Source: Prochloron sp. SP5CPC1
Lineage (GTDB): Bacteria > Cyanobacteriota > Cyanobacteriia > Cyanobacteriales > Prochloraceae
DNA length: 13,064 nt
Assembly: GCA_014323965.1 (NCBI GenBank)
Contig: JACONB010000016.1
Span: 1-13,064, forward strand
Direction: 5' to 3'
Under the pieces are notes generated by a model, which ran no database searches, had not been told where the DNA came from, and saw only the letters and a program-made list of their open reading frames with translations. The position numbers were made by a program, and so were the translations under genes. Of this stretch, positions 1 through 6,629 are shown in pieces; positions within the stretch are counted from its first letter, which is position 1, and the number at the start of each line of letters is the position of its first letter.

Positions 1-405
1 AATCAAACCCAAACAGATCGTCTCAGCTTTGTTTTCTACCCTAATCACCAAGAAGTAAGATCTGCTATCAATTTGCTGCGTCAGCACCCCTGGCAATACG
101 AACGGGGAGTTCCTTTGTTTTTTGCTACCCTGGGAAAAGAACGCAGTTTCATCCCGATAGAACATAACGGCAGGGAAGTATTTCCCTTATTCTTTGAAGC
201 AGAGCAACTTCAGGAGATGGTAGGGCGCTTCATTGAGCAACATCCCGATCTGGCGTCTGAGGTGAATACTGAAGTTGTCTCTTTAGAATGGCTGATTGGG
301 GAATGGCAAAAGAAGGACTCCGAAAGTCTGAATAAGATTATTCTCGTCGTCTCCCAGGAATCTCAAGCACTTCTGCGCTCCCGTCAGACTCAAAATCAAG
401 ATTAA
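1..405 (+). CDS. Tic22-family protein, C-terminal part (5' end outside window)
   Basis: The frame is open from base 1 to the TAA at 403-405, giving 134 codons of a gene that begins upstream. An internal TTG at 73 is not the true start, because homology to the neighbouring Tic22 gene continues upstream of it. Landmarks shared with that gene (649-1401) are GVPLFFAT, a second PLFF followed by E-EQL, and VVSLEWLIG against VMSLEYLIG. In cyanobacteria Tic22 relatives are periplasmic or thylakoid-associated and have been linked to outer-membrane protein biogenesis; in plastids Tic22 is an import component of the intermembrane space. The tail is polar and glutamine-rich. The N-terminus and any signal peptide lie outside the window. 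The family call rests on motif resemblance. Confidence 0.8.
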   Translation, partial: NQTQTDRLSFVFYPNHQEVRSAINLLRQHPWQYERGVPLFFATLGKERSFIPIEHNGREVFPLFFEAEQLQEMVGRFIEQHPDLASEVNTEVVSLEWLIGEWQKKDSESLNKIILVVSQESQALLRSRQTQNQD

Positions 406-648
406 ACGCCTCACTTATGCTATGTTAGTGTGACAATAGAAGGGTTTTGGGATTAAAGTAAATAAATATAATTGTTTTGTTTGAGTGTTTCTGAAATGGA
501 TGAAGAGTAAGAGTTATAACAACACCCTGGGAACTCCAGCTGTTCTGGGAGCGTCAATAAGCTTGTTGGTTTTTGGATTAGGAATCCCCATATATAATCT
601 CGGATTTAGATGGGATGTTTAAGGAACTTTATCACGGTTGAAGTAATT

Positions 649-1401
649 ATGAAATCATTTTTTCGTTGGCGTGCAACTCTAGGTTTAATCAGCAGTGTGG
701 TAATAGGTTCGGTTTTGGGTCAAAGTCTGCCTGCCTTATCTTTACCAGAAGAACAAGTGATCCAAAAGCTGCAAGAAGTGCTAATTTTTACAATTACCAA
801 TAATCAAGGTGCTTTTCTACTAGTTTCCAGGGAGGACGACAGCACGATAGCCTATATGTATCTGAGCCACCGAGATGCTCAGGCAGCTTTAGAAAAGGTC
901 AAGGAAACAGATCCAGAACTAGCTGAAGACGTGGGCATCGTCGTTGTGCCCCTATCAGAGGTTTACAAGAAAATTAAAAACAATGACAACCAGCCCGATA
1001 GCCCCAATTTTAGTTTTGTGCCGATACGGCAGCAGGTTCAGTCGGCTGTGAATGTTTTTCAGAATCAGGAGCGGGATGTGCCTCAATATCTGGGCGTTCC
1101 GCTATTTTTTGCGACGGTTCAAGAACAAGGATATCTAACCTATAGCGAAGGGGATCGAGAACTTATTCCTTTATTCTTTGAAAAAGAACAACTAGATGCC
1201 ATTGTGGCCAAATTCAAGGAGCAAAAGCCAGAATTCTCTTCAAATGTAGAAATTAATGTGATGTCTTTGGAGTATCTCATTGGAGCTTTCGACCAAGAAG
1301 AAAATGATGAACTGCGAAATATGGTCATAGTACCATCGTCCGAATCTATCCGATTTATACAATCTCTCCAACAACAACAGCAAAATCAATCTCAGCCTTA
1401 A
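649..1401 (+). CDS. Tic22-family periplasmic protein
   Basis: A 250-residue protein if started at ATG 649. The frame also allows an ATG at 610, but the 649 start places a textbook signal peptide at the very N-terminus: MKSFFRWR, then a hydrophobic stretch to about residue 28, with a likely cleavage region near LPALS-LPEE. Two related halves follow. The first contains FTITNNQGAFLLVS, the second GVPLFFAT, LIPLFFEKEQL and VMSLEYLIG, as expected for Tic22. The C-terminus is a low-complexity glutamine run. Cyanobacterial Tic22 is reported in the periplasm and thylakoid region and helps outer-membrane proteins fold or insert; that role is family knowledge, not visible here. It is a paralogue of the partial gene just upstream. 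A TATAAT at 593-598 may be its -10 box, but no good -35 is present. Its stop overlaps the prmC start by one base. Confidence 0.85.
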   Translation: MKSFFRWRATLGLISSVVIGSVLGQSLPALSLPEEQVIQKLQEVLIFTITNNQGAFLLVSREDDSTIAYMYLSHRDAQAALEKVKETDPELAEDVGIVVVPLSEVYKKIKNNDNQPDSPNFSFVPIRQQVQSAVNVFQNQERDVPQYLGVPLFFATVQEQGYLTYSEGDRELIPLFFEKEQLDAIVAKFKEQKPEFSSNVEINVMSLEYLIGAFDQEENDELRNMVIVPSSESIRFIQSLQQQQQNQSQP

Positions 1402-2282
1402 TGGTGATTGTATCAGGGGAGAAACTTTATTGGTGGCGGAGACAGGCGCGCGAAGCAGCGATCGCATCGAATATACCCCCAACAGAGGTGGACTGGCTCC
1501 TGGAATTAGTGGCGAGTGTTGACAAACTTTCACTCTCGATGGCATCTTTTAGAGAGCGAGACCAAATCAGACTCTCCCTACCCCTGTCAGTGCTAACCCA
1601 GCAATGGAGACGGCGTCTCCAGGAGAGTTTGCCTGTTCAATATATAGCCGGAGTAGCTCCTTGGCGCCATTTTCAACTCAAAGTTTCCCCGGATGTTCTC
1701 ATTCCTCGTCCGGAAACTGAATTGTTGATTGACTTAGTAGCAAAGGCAGTGGTGCCATGCGAGGGAAACTGGGTCGATATGGGCACCGGGAGTGGGGCGA
1801 TCGCTCTCGGTTTGGCGGAATTATTGACAAATGCTTCAATTTATGCTACGGATTGCAGCGACGCAGCTTTAGCCATCGCCAGGGAAAATGCCGTCAATCT
1901 CGGTTTGAGTTCGAGAATCACTTTCTCTCAAGGTTCCTGGTGGTCTCCTCTGGCAAACTTGAAAGGGAAAGTGAGCGGGATGGTATCGAACCCCCCTTAT
2001 ATTCCTACCCAATTAATTTCCCAGTTACAACCCGAAGTAGCCCAACACGAACCCCATTTAGCTCTCTCGGGTGGTGCAGACGGTCTGGAACATATTCGCT
2101 ACCTAATCCAAACTGCTCCAGAGTACCTAATACCTGGGGGAGTGTGGTTAATCGAAATGATGGCAGGACAAGGAGAGAAAGTTTCTGCAATGCTTGAAGA
2201 ACAAGGCAGCTATACAAAAATCAATATTTTCCCTGACTTAGCAGGAATTGACCGTTTTGTCCTCGCTTATCGTTCCTATTAG
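1401..2282 (+). CDS. prmC: Peptide chain release factor N5-glutamine methyltransferase
   Basis: A 293-residue PrmC (HemK family) enzyme that transfers a methyl group from S-adenosylmethionine to the glutamine of the GGQ motif in release factors RF1 and RF2, supporting translation termination in the cytoplasm. An N-terminal helical domain (about 1-85) is followed by the family motif IPRPETE (101-107), the SAM-binding loop MGTGSG (127-132) and the catalytic NPPY (197-200). Length is normal. The ATG at 1401 shares a base with the TAA of the upstream Tic22 gene (TAATG), so the two are probably translationally coupled; no separate ribosome binding site is evident. The last 45 bases overlap the end of the convergent GNAT gene. 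An exact HIP1 octamer lies within the coding sequence at 1458 and another at 1797. Confidence 0.95.
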   Translation: MVIVSGEKLYWWRRQAREAAIASNIPPTEVDWLLELVASVDKLSLSMASFRERDQIRLSLPLSVLTQQWRRRLQESLPVQYIAGVAPWRHFQLKVSPDVLIPRPETELLIDLVAKAVVPCEGNWVDMGTGSGAIALGLAELLTNASIYATDCSDAALAIARENAVNLGLSSRITFSQGSWWSPLANLKGKVSGMVSNPPYIPTQLISQLQPEVAQHEPHLALSGGADGLEHIRYLIQTAPEYLIPGGVWLIEMMAGQGEKVSAMLEEQGSYTKINIFPDLAGIDRFVLAYRSY

Positions 2283-2747
2283 AGTGTTTCTTTTCTCTTG
2301 CCAAGTCTGCGGTATGAGTACCTCCCTGCTCGGGGAGGAGTTGTAGAGGATCATGGTAGTAGTTTGGTTTGGTAGAAAACCAATTCGTTCGTAAAAGCTT
2401 TGTTGATTGGTGGTCATCAAGTACACTCGCTCTACTCGGTTCACCTTTGGATGGCTCAAAACCGTTTCTACTAATTTGCGCCCTAACCTGGCTCCCCGAT
2501 ATTCTGGATGGATGACTACATCCCAAATAGTAGCGCGGTAGATACCGTCCGAGGTAGCTCTCGCAAAACCTAGCATCCGCTCTTTGTTCCACAGGCTCAC
2601 TACCGGATCAGAGTAGCGGATCGCTATTTCTAAATCCTCTTTCTTTCTCTCTTGCGCCCAAAAAGCACTGAGGTTGAATAATTCTTGCAGTTGCTCCAGG
2701 TCTATTTTTGATTTGTCAACGCAAAATTGAAACTGGCTACAATCCAT
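2238..2747 (-). CDS. GNAT-family N-acetyltransferase
   Basis: A 169-residue single-domain GNAT enzyme, which would transfer an acetyl group from acetyl-CoA to an amine. The acetyl-CoA pyrophosphate-binding motif is RGARLG (84-89) after a DVVIHPEY strand, and the C-terminal FYERIGF (118-124) is the usual GNAT motif B region. Cyanobacteria and red-algal plastids carry a GNAT of this general kind (ycf52 type), and this could be one, but I am not certain. The substrate cannot be inferred. The gene converges on prmC and overlaps its last 45 bases, so the residues after about 155 are encoded opposite prmC codons. The ATG at 2747 has only a weak purine-rich stretch upstream. A TGTA-N8-TACA palindrome lies about 45 bases upstream of its start. 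Confidence 0.85.
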   Translation of the reverse strand: MDCSQFQFCVDKSKIDLEQLQELFNLSAFWAQERKKEDLEIAIRYSDPVVSLWNKERMLGFARATSDGIYRATIWDVVIHPEYRGARLGRKLVETVLSHPKVNRVERVYLMTTNQQSFYERIGFLPNQTTTMILYNSSPSREVLIPQTWQEKRNTLIGTISEDKTVNSC

Positions 2748-2777
2748 CTGTCGGCTTCTTTTTGGTCTATTTTTGAC

Positions 2778-2820
2778 GAATTGTAGATAATTGTAGCTAT
2801 ATTTACAATATTTACAATTC
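2778..2820. promoter_or_regulatory. Inverted repeat containing an NtcA-like TGTA-N8-TACA site
   Basis: The outer arms GAATTGTA (2778-2785) and TACAATTC (2813-2820) are perfect complements, and an inner pair ATTGTA (2790-2795) / TACAAT (2804-2809) continues the symmetry. Inside it, 2792-2807 reads TGTA-N8-TACA, an exact match to the binding consensus of NtcA, the cyanobacterial global nitrogen regulator. It sits between the GNAT gene and ssrA. On the minus strand a TAGACC box begins 23 bases after the TAC, one base off the TAN3T -10 consensus, so the GNAT gene is the likelier target. On the plus strand TAACTT at 2831-2836 fits at 24 bases. The match is seen; NtcA binding is inferred. Confidence 0.45.
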
Positions 2821-2834
2821 TTAATAAAAATAAC

Positions 2835-2862
2835 TTGTCAAATCCCCCTCAACTGTTATAAG
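2835..2862 (+). promoter_or_regulatory. Probable ssrA promoter
   Basis: TTGTCA (2835-2840) and TATAAG (2857-2862) are separated by 16 bases, a sigma70-type arrangement. Transcription would start near 2869-2870, about 17 bases before the mature 5' end of tmRNA, leaving a short leader for RNase P to remove. Confidence 0.55.
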
Positions 2863-2886
2863 ATATTGGATAGAGGAAGAAATCTA

Positions 2887-3272
2887 GGGGCCGTAACGGT
2901 TTCGACAGGTTGGCGAAAGCTATCCCGTGATTCAGGTCGAGAGTGAGTCTCCTCTCGCAAATCAAAGGCTCAAACAAAATGTAACTGCGAACAACATCGT
3001 TCCTTTTGCTCGTAAGGCAGCTGCTGTTGCCTAAAAACCTCTAAACAGGTTCGAGCGCTCGCCGTCTGACTCCGTTAAGGGCTGCGGGCCAAACCTCAAC
3101 GGATGCTCTCTTGCTCCTCCTCTGGTAGGCTCAAGAGCTAAGACTTTACCAGAGTATCCTGTCATCCGGGATAAGGGATGGTTCCCGCCTTGAGGGTTAG
3201 ATGGGCTAAACCTGTGAATGAGCGGACAGTCAATACCCAGTCTGGACAGCAGTTCAACTCTGCTCGGCTCCA
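2887..3272 (+). ncRNA. ssrA: tmRNA (transfer-messenger RNA), one-piece form
   Basis: tmRNA rescues stalled ribosomes and adds a degradation tag to the unfinished protein. The 5' end GGGGCCGTAACGG pairs through GGGGCC with GGCTCC at 3266-3271 (one G-U) to form the acceptor stem. The T arm is a perfect 5-bp stem, AGCAG / CTGCT, around TTCAACT. The tag reading frame starts at the GCG resume codon (2987) and ends with TAA at 3032-3034, encoding ANNIVPFARKAAAVA, typical of cyanobacteria. Length is about 386 nt. The acceptor is followed by A-TCA instead of A-CCA, so the 3' CCA appears to be added after transcription. Both tRNA-like halves are in normal order, so this is not the permuted two-piece type. 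The gene lies 105 bases before pebA with no clear terminator between. Confidence 0.97.
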
Positions 3273-3377
3273 TCAAACACCAATATTACATATTGTTGCT
3301 TTATTTGAGAGTATTGAGACAGAATCGCAGCTCGTGATGTACCCTAGGAAGGATATTTAAGATCCGAGCGATAATTC

Positions 3378-4112
3378 ATGTTCCAGCCTTTTCGCGAGTT
3401 TTTAGAAAAAGAGCTTTTTAGCCGCTTCGATCTCAGTAGTAGCCCTATTACTCCGGGATTGGAATTCAATATCAGCGATCGCGGCAAAAATCCGGCGACG
3501 ATTCAGAGTTGGTGCTACTCCTGTCCCCAATTGCGCAAAATTCGCTACACCTATATTGATGCTGGGGAAACTGCCCAGGTATTTAATAGTGTTATCTATC
3601 CAGCTCACGATTACGATCTACCCCTGTTGGGAATTGACTTTTTATCCTTCGGTAAGAAAAAAATCCTCGTAGTTCTGGATTTCCAGCCTTTATTCCGCAC
3701 ACAGGATTATCTGAATAAGTATATCGAGCCAATGGCGCCCATTCGGGATAAGTATAATGAGTTGGCGCAAAACCTGGAAATGAAATTTTACGATGCGAAT
3801 CAGTATTTTTCTAAATACTTGCTCTTTGCCAAAACTAACCCTGAGACAGTAGTTACCAGGTTATTCCCAGCTTACCAAGAATATATACACTTATATTGGC
3901 AATTGCTAGATGGGGCTGAAAGGTTGACGGACTCGGGGGACATTGAGAAAATTGTCAAAGCGCAAAAAGAATACGACCAGTATAGCGCTGAGCGAGACCC
4001 AGCTCACGGTCTGTTTAGCAGTTATTTCGGTTCGGAGTGGGCTGATCGCTTCCTCTACGAGTTTTTGTTTGAAGACGCTGTACCTTTAGCTGTAGCTGGG
4101 GGAAAAAGATGA
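3378..4112 (+). CDS. pebA: 15,16-dihydrobiliverdin:ferredoxin oxidoreductase
   Basis: A 244-residue ferredoxin-dependent bilin reductase that reduces biliverdin IXalpha at the C15-C16 bridge to 15,16-dihydrobiliverdin, the first step of phycoerythrobilin synthesis. It is cytoplasmic and takes electrons from reduced ferredoxin. The family pattern is clear: IRYTYIDAG near 55-63, NSVIYP, then LLGIDFLSFG with Asp87, and ERDPAHGLFSSYFGSEW with Asp207; these two aspartates sit where PebA/PebS enzymes have their proton-donating residues. PebA is favoured over PcyA and HY2 by sequence flavour and by the adjacent pebB. ATG 3378 gives the usual MFQPF start, though no good ribosome binding site precedes it; the nearest purine run, AGGAAGG at 3346-3352, is too far away. 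The stop overlaps the pebB start (ATGA), indicating translational coupling and probable channelling of dihydrobiliverdin to PebB. Confidence 0.95.
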   Translation: MFQPFREFLEKELFSRFDLSSSPITPGLEFNISDRGKNPATIQSWCYSCPQLRKIRYTYIDAGETAQVFNSVIYPAHDYDLPLLGIDFLSFGKKKILVVLDFQPLFRTQDYLNKYIEPMAPIRDKYNELAQNLEMKFYDANQYFSKYLLFAKTNPETVVTRLFPAYQEYIHLYWQLLDGAERLTDSGDIEKIVKAQKEYDQYSAERDPAHGLFSSYFGSEWADRFLYEFLFEDAVPLAVAGGKR

Positions 4113-4858
4113 CTCTCTATCAGCCTTTTTTAGATTACGCTATGGCAGTTCTCAAGGAGCGGCTCGACTTAGAACCCTATCCGATTCCGGCAGGGTTTGA
4201 GCGGAAGGAGGGGACTTCAGGGAAGGGGAAGAGACTGGAACAAGTTGTCACTACTTCTCACGCTTTTAAATCGGGGAAACTGAGGCAAATTCGCGCAGCT
4301 CATGTCCAGGGGGGTAAATCTTTACAGGTACTCAATTTTGTTATCTTTCCGGAACTCAAGTACGACTTGCCTTTTTTTGGCGCGGACTTGGTAACCTTAC
4401 CGGGAGGACACCTGATCGCTCTGGATATGCAGCCCCTTTTCCACGATCCAGATTATCAAAAAAAATACACTGAACCAATACTACCTGTATTTAATTTACA
4501 TAAAGAATATTTGCCTTGGGGAGGGGATTTCCCAGAAGAAGCTCAACCCTTCTTTTCTCCTGCTTTTCTCTGGACTCGGACCCAGGATACAGAAGTGGTC
4601 CAAACCAGGGTGTTGGCAGCTTTTAAAGACTATCTGGACGCTTATCTGAATTTTGTCCAAGAGGCCCAGGCTGTTAGTAATAGTCAAGAGCTAAGAGAAA
4701 TTAAGGAAGCCCAGTTACGCTATATTAAATACAGGGCAGAAAAAGACCCTGCCAGGGGTATGTTTACTCGGTTATACGGTTCGGAGTGGACGGAGGAGTA
4801 TATCCACGGTTTTCTCTTTGATTTGGATCGGAAATTGGCATTGGCAGCAGTCGATTGA
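4109..4858 (+). CDS. pebB: Phycoerythrobilin:ferredoxin oxidoreductase
   Basis: A 249-residue bilin reductase that converts 15,16-dihydrobiliverdin, made by PebA, into 3Z-phycoerythrobilin by reducing the A-ring diene. The recognisable PebB features are the MTLYQPFLDYA start, HVQGGKSLQVLNFVIFP, FFGADLVTLPGGH with Asp93, ALDMQPLF, LPWGGDFPEEAQPFF and AEKDPARGMF with Asp213. The two aspartates match the conserved catalytic pair of the family. The start overlaps the pebA stop by four bases, and a GGGGGA tract (4098-4103) inside pebA serves as ribosome binding site. Its presence means the organism makes PEB and so should hold a phycoerythrin or a PEB-bearing phycocyanin. It is followed after 143 bases by cpcL, with a strong hairpin in the gap. 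Confidence 0.96.
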   Translation: MTLYQPFLDYAMAVLKERLDLEPYPIPAGFERKEGTSGKGKRLEQVVTTSHAFKSGKLRQIRAAHVQGGKSLQVLNFVIFPELKYDLPFFGADLVTLPGGHLIALDMQPLFHDPDYQKKYTEPILPVFNLHKEYLPWGGDFPEEAQPFFSPAFLWTRTQDTEVVQTRVLAAFKDYLDAYLNFVQEAQAVSNSQELREIKEAQLRYIKYRAEKDPARGMFTRLYGSEWTEEYIHGFLFDLDRKLALAAVD

Positions 4859-4930
4859 CAAGGTTTATCAACTATTTTTACGGATTTTTGCTATTTGTTA
4901 CAAAATTCAAATTTGGTTAACTCCATCCTT

Positions 4931-4971
4931 TACTCTTGAGAGAGAGTTGAGTACATCTACTCAATTCTTTT
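4931..4971 (+). terminator. Hairpin with T-tract between pebB and cpcL; terminator or attenuator
   Basis: GAGTTGAGTA (4944-4953) pairs with TACTCAATTC (4958-4967) around a CATC tetraloop. Flanking AGA / TTT pairs extend the stem to about 13 bp with two G-U pairs. A TTTT run (4968-4971) follows or joins the stem. The cpcL ribosome binding site begins only 17 bases later. An upstream TACTC (4931-4935) could instead pair with GAGTA (4949-4953), which would break the main stem. This may end pebAB transcripts, or control read-through into cpcL. Confidence 0.5.
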
Positions 4972-4987
4972 GCCGGAATCATATTTT

Positions 4988-4994
4988 GAGGAGG
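4988..4994 (+). promoter_or_regulatory. Strong ribosome binding site of cpcL
   Basis: GAGGAGG lies seven bases before the ATG at 5002. It is the strongest Shine-Dalgarno sequence seen in the window and fixes the cpcL start. Confidence 0.8.
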
Positions 4995-5001
4995 CTCTCA
5001 C

Positions 5002-5736
5002 ATGACAATACCAATGCTCGAATATTCCCCCTCAACTCAAAACCAGCGGGTGGCTGGCTATGAGGTACCTGGGGATGAGCAGCCCATGGTTTACTCTATG
5101 GAAACCCTGCCTTCAGCAGGAGAAATTGAGGGGGCGATCGCCGCTGCCTATCGTCAAATTTTTAACGAACAACAACTTCTGGCCAGCAATCGCCAAACTT
5201 TTTTAGAATCTCAACTGCGTTTTGGTCAAATTTTGGTGCGAGACTTCATTCGAGGACTTGCTCTTTCGGAATCTTTCCGGCGACGCAATTACGAAACCAA
5301 CAATAACTATCGCTTCGTCAGGATGTGTGTTCAGCGCATTCTCGGACGAGATGTTTATAGTCAACGGGAAGAATTAGCCTGGTCAACTGTTTTAGCTACT
5401 AAAGGGCTAGAAGGGTTTATTGATGCTCTCCTGGATAGCGAGGAGTACATGACCAACTTTGGTTACGATACTGTTCCCTATCAACGGCGGCGCATTTTGC
5501 CCCAGCGCCCTGAAGGAGATTTACCATTTGCGAGAATGCCTCGCTATGGGAAATACCATCGCCAGCAACTGATTTCCCTGGGTTACTTCGCTCATAATGA
5601 GATGGATGGAGTGCCTTACTATCCGCCAAAACCAGTTCTCCTGGCTGCAAAAATAATGACCATCGCTGGGGCGACAGTTTTAGGACTGGGTACAATGGCT
5701 GTAGCCCTTGCTGCTTGGGGGATTATCAGTCTCTAG
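5002..5736 (+). CDS. cpcL: Phycobilisome rod linker of the CpcL (CpcG2) type with membrane tail
   Basis: A 244-residue linker of the CpcG family. The N-terminus SPSTQNQRVAGYEVPGDEQP and the Pfam PBS_linker_poly region (about 20-185; AAYRQIFNEQQLL, ESQLRFGQILVRDFIRGLA, FVRMCVQRILGRDVY, VPYQRRRILPQR) are characteristic. The difference from ordinary CpcG1 rod-core linkers is the C-terminus: residues about 218-244 form a single hydrophobic segment that runs to the last residue. In Synechocystis and Anabaena, linkers with this tail assemble phycocyanin rods without an allophycocyanin core, anchor them in the thylakoid membrane and feed energy mainly to photosystem I. The protein should therefore be a membrane-anchored rod linker working with the cpcB and cpcA products just downstream. 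Expression is probably shaped by the hairpin upstream; in several strains cpcL is green-light induced through CcaS/CcaR, but no clean CcaR repeat is present here. Confidence 0.93.
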   Translation: MTIPMLEYSPSTQNQRVAGYEVPGDEQPMVYSMETLPSAGEIEGAIAAAYRQIFNEQQLLASNRQTFLESQLRFGQILVRDFIRGLALSESFRRRNYETNNNYRFVRMCVQRILGRDVYSQREELAWSTVLATKGLEGFIDALLDSEEYMTNFGYDTVPYQRRRILPQRPEGDLPFARMPRYGKYHRQQLISLGYFAHNEMDGVPYYPPKPVLLAAKIMTIAGATVLGLGTMAVALAAWGIISL

Positions 5737-5803
5737 GTCTTGGTTTTTACCGGGGTACTCCCAGAAAATTAACAATATGTAACAAATAAAAACACAACAC
5801 CGT

Positions 5804-5887
5804 TGTATAAAAGTTACCTGGGGGCTAGAAACGACTGTGGAAAGTCAACCCAAACTCCCCATGACCCGAGTGACACGAGGGTTTTTC
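5804..5887 (+). promoter_or_regulatory. Putative cpcBA promoter and structured leader
   Basis: An extended -10 box, TGTATAAAA (TATAAA at 5806-5811), would start a transcript near 5818, leaving about 200 bases of leader. Within it GGGGG (5820-5824) can pair with CCCC (5857-5860), enclosing a GACT/AGTC stem (5833-5846). ACCC (5864-5867) pairs with GGGT (5879-5882), followed by TTTTT at 5882-5886. AACCC (5847-5851) could compete for the same GGGTT. No good -35 box is visible, and a second GATAAT at 5917-5922 could act as another -10. Long, multi-promoter leaders are common for cpc operons. Confidence 0.4.
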
Positions 5888-6010
5888 ATAAAATAGGCAG
5901 TTTTTTCATTTTGGCCGATAATAAAGTTTTATTAAGAGGCAGATGAGCAAAACTTTTGCCCAATAACCTACACCCGTCAGGGTACAACAAAGCTCAACTA
6001 AATTAAAGTT

Positions 6011-6016
6011 AGGAGA
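6011..6016 (+). promoter_or_regulatory. Ribosome binding site of cpcB
   Basis: AGGAGA lies eight bases before the cpcB ATG at 6025, as expected for a very highly expressed gene. Confidence 0.75.
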
Positions 6017-6024
6017 TTTGCAAC

Positions 6025-6543
6025 ATGTTCGACGCCTTCACAAGGGTAGTTTCTCAAGCTGATGCCAGAGGCGACTTTCTTTCCACCTCTCAGTTAGATG
6101 CTCTCAGCGCCATGGTGAGCGAAAGCAACAAGCGCATGGACGCAGTGAACCGGATCACCAGCAACGCATCTGCTATTGTTACTAACGCCGCTCGCTCCTT
6201 GTTCGCCGAGCAACCCCAGTTGATTGCTCCCGGCGGTAATGCCTACACCAGCCGTCGCATGGCTGCTTGCTTGCGGGATATGGAAATTATCCTCCGCTAT
6301 GTAACCTATGCTATTTATTCTGGCGATGCTAGCGTGTTGGAAGATCGCTGCTTGAACGGTCTGCGGGAAACCTATTTGGCTTTGGGAACTCCCGGCGCTT
6401 CCGTAGCTGTTGGCGTTCAAAAAATGAAGGATGCTGCTATTGCTATTGCTAACGACCGCAACGGGATCACCCCCGGCGATTGCAGCAATCTAATGTCTGA
6501 AATTGCTACCTACTTTGATCGCGCTGCTGCCGCAGTTGCCTAG
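6025..6543 (+). CDS. cpcB: C-phycocyanin beta subunit
   Basis: A 172-residue phycocyanin beta chain, the exact usual length. With CpcA it forms alpha-beta monomers that assemble into hexameric rod discs on the stromal face of the thylakoid. Both chromophore cysteines are present: Cys82 (MAACLRD) and Cys153 (PGDCSNL). Asn72, the residue methylated by CpcM, is present in GGNAYTS. Cys82 normally receives phycocyanobilin from the S-type lyase CpcS/U, not encoded here; Cys153 is served by CpcT, encoded downstream at 8796. The sequence is that of ordinary phycocyanin, so bilin type cannot be told from it. It is followed by cpcA after 86 bases, the classical order. Confidence 0.98.
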   Translation: MFDAFTRVVSQADARGDFLSTSQLDALSAMVSESNKRMDAVNRITSNASAIVTNAARSLFAEQPQLIAPGGNAYTSRRMAACLRDMEIILRYVTYAIYSGDASVLEDRCLNGLRETYLALGTPGASVAVGVQKMKDAAIAIANDRNGITPGDCSNLMSEIATYFDRAAAAVA

Positions 6544-6629
6544 TCTGAGGAATTTAGATTACTCGCCAGTTTTGGCAAAACAATCCATTTTAAGGAAAAT
6601 TTAGGAAAATAATAGGGAGACAGTTTAAG

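Noticed and set aside
610..648. Upstream ATG at 610 as start of the second Tic22 gene
   Set aside because: It would add 13 residues ahead of a good signal peptide; the start at 649 places the signal sequence correctly.
1240..1545. Minus-strand frame across the tic22-prmC junction, and similar antisense frames in pebB, cpcL, cpcB, cpcA and glyS
   Set aside because: All lie opposite well-supported genes and show no family resemblance.
3031..3360. Open frames on both strands across the 3' half of tmRNA
   Set aside because: They lie within or across the structured ssrA RNA, resemble no known protein and have no ribosome binding sites.
4875..4896. Possible CcaR-type direct repeat (CTTT-N-C-N-ATTT) upstream of cpcL
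   Set aside because: Only one half fits, with a mismatch at the first base. The two ATTT cores are 9 bases apart instead of 11.
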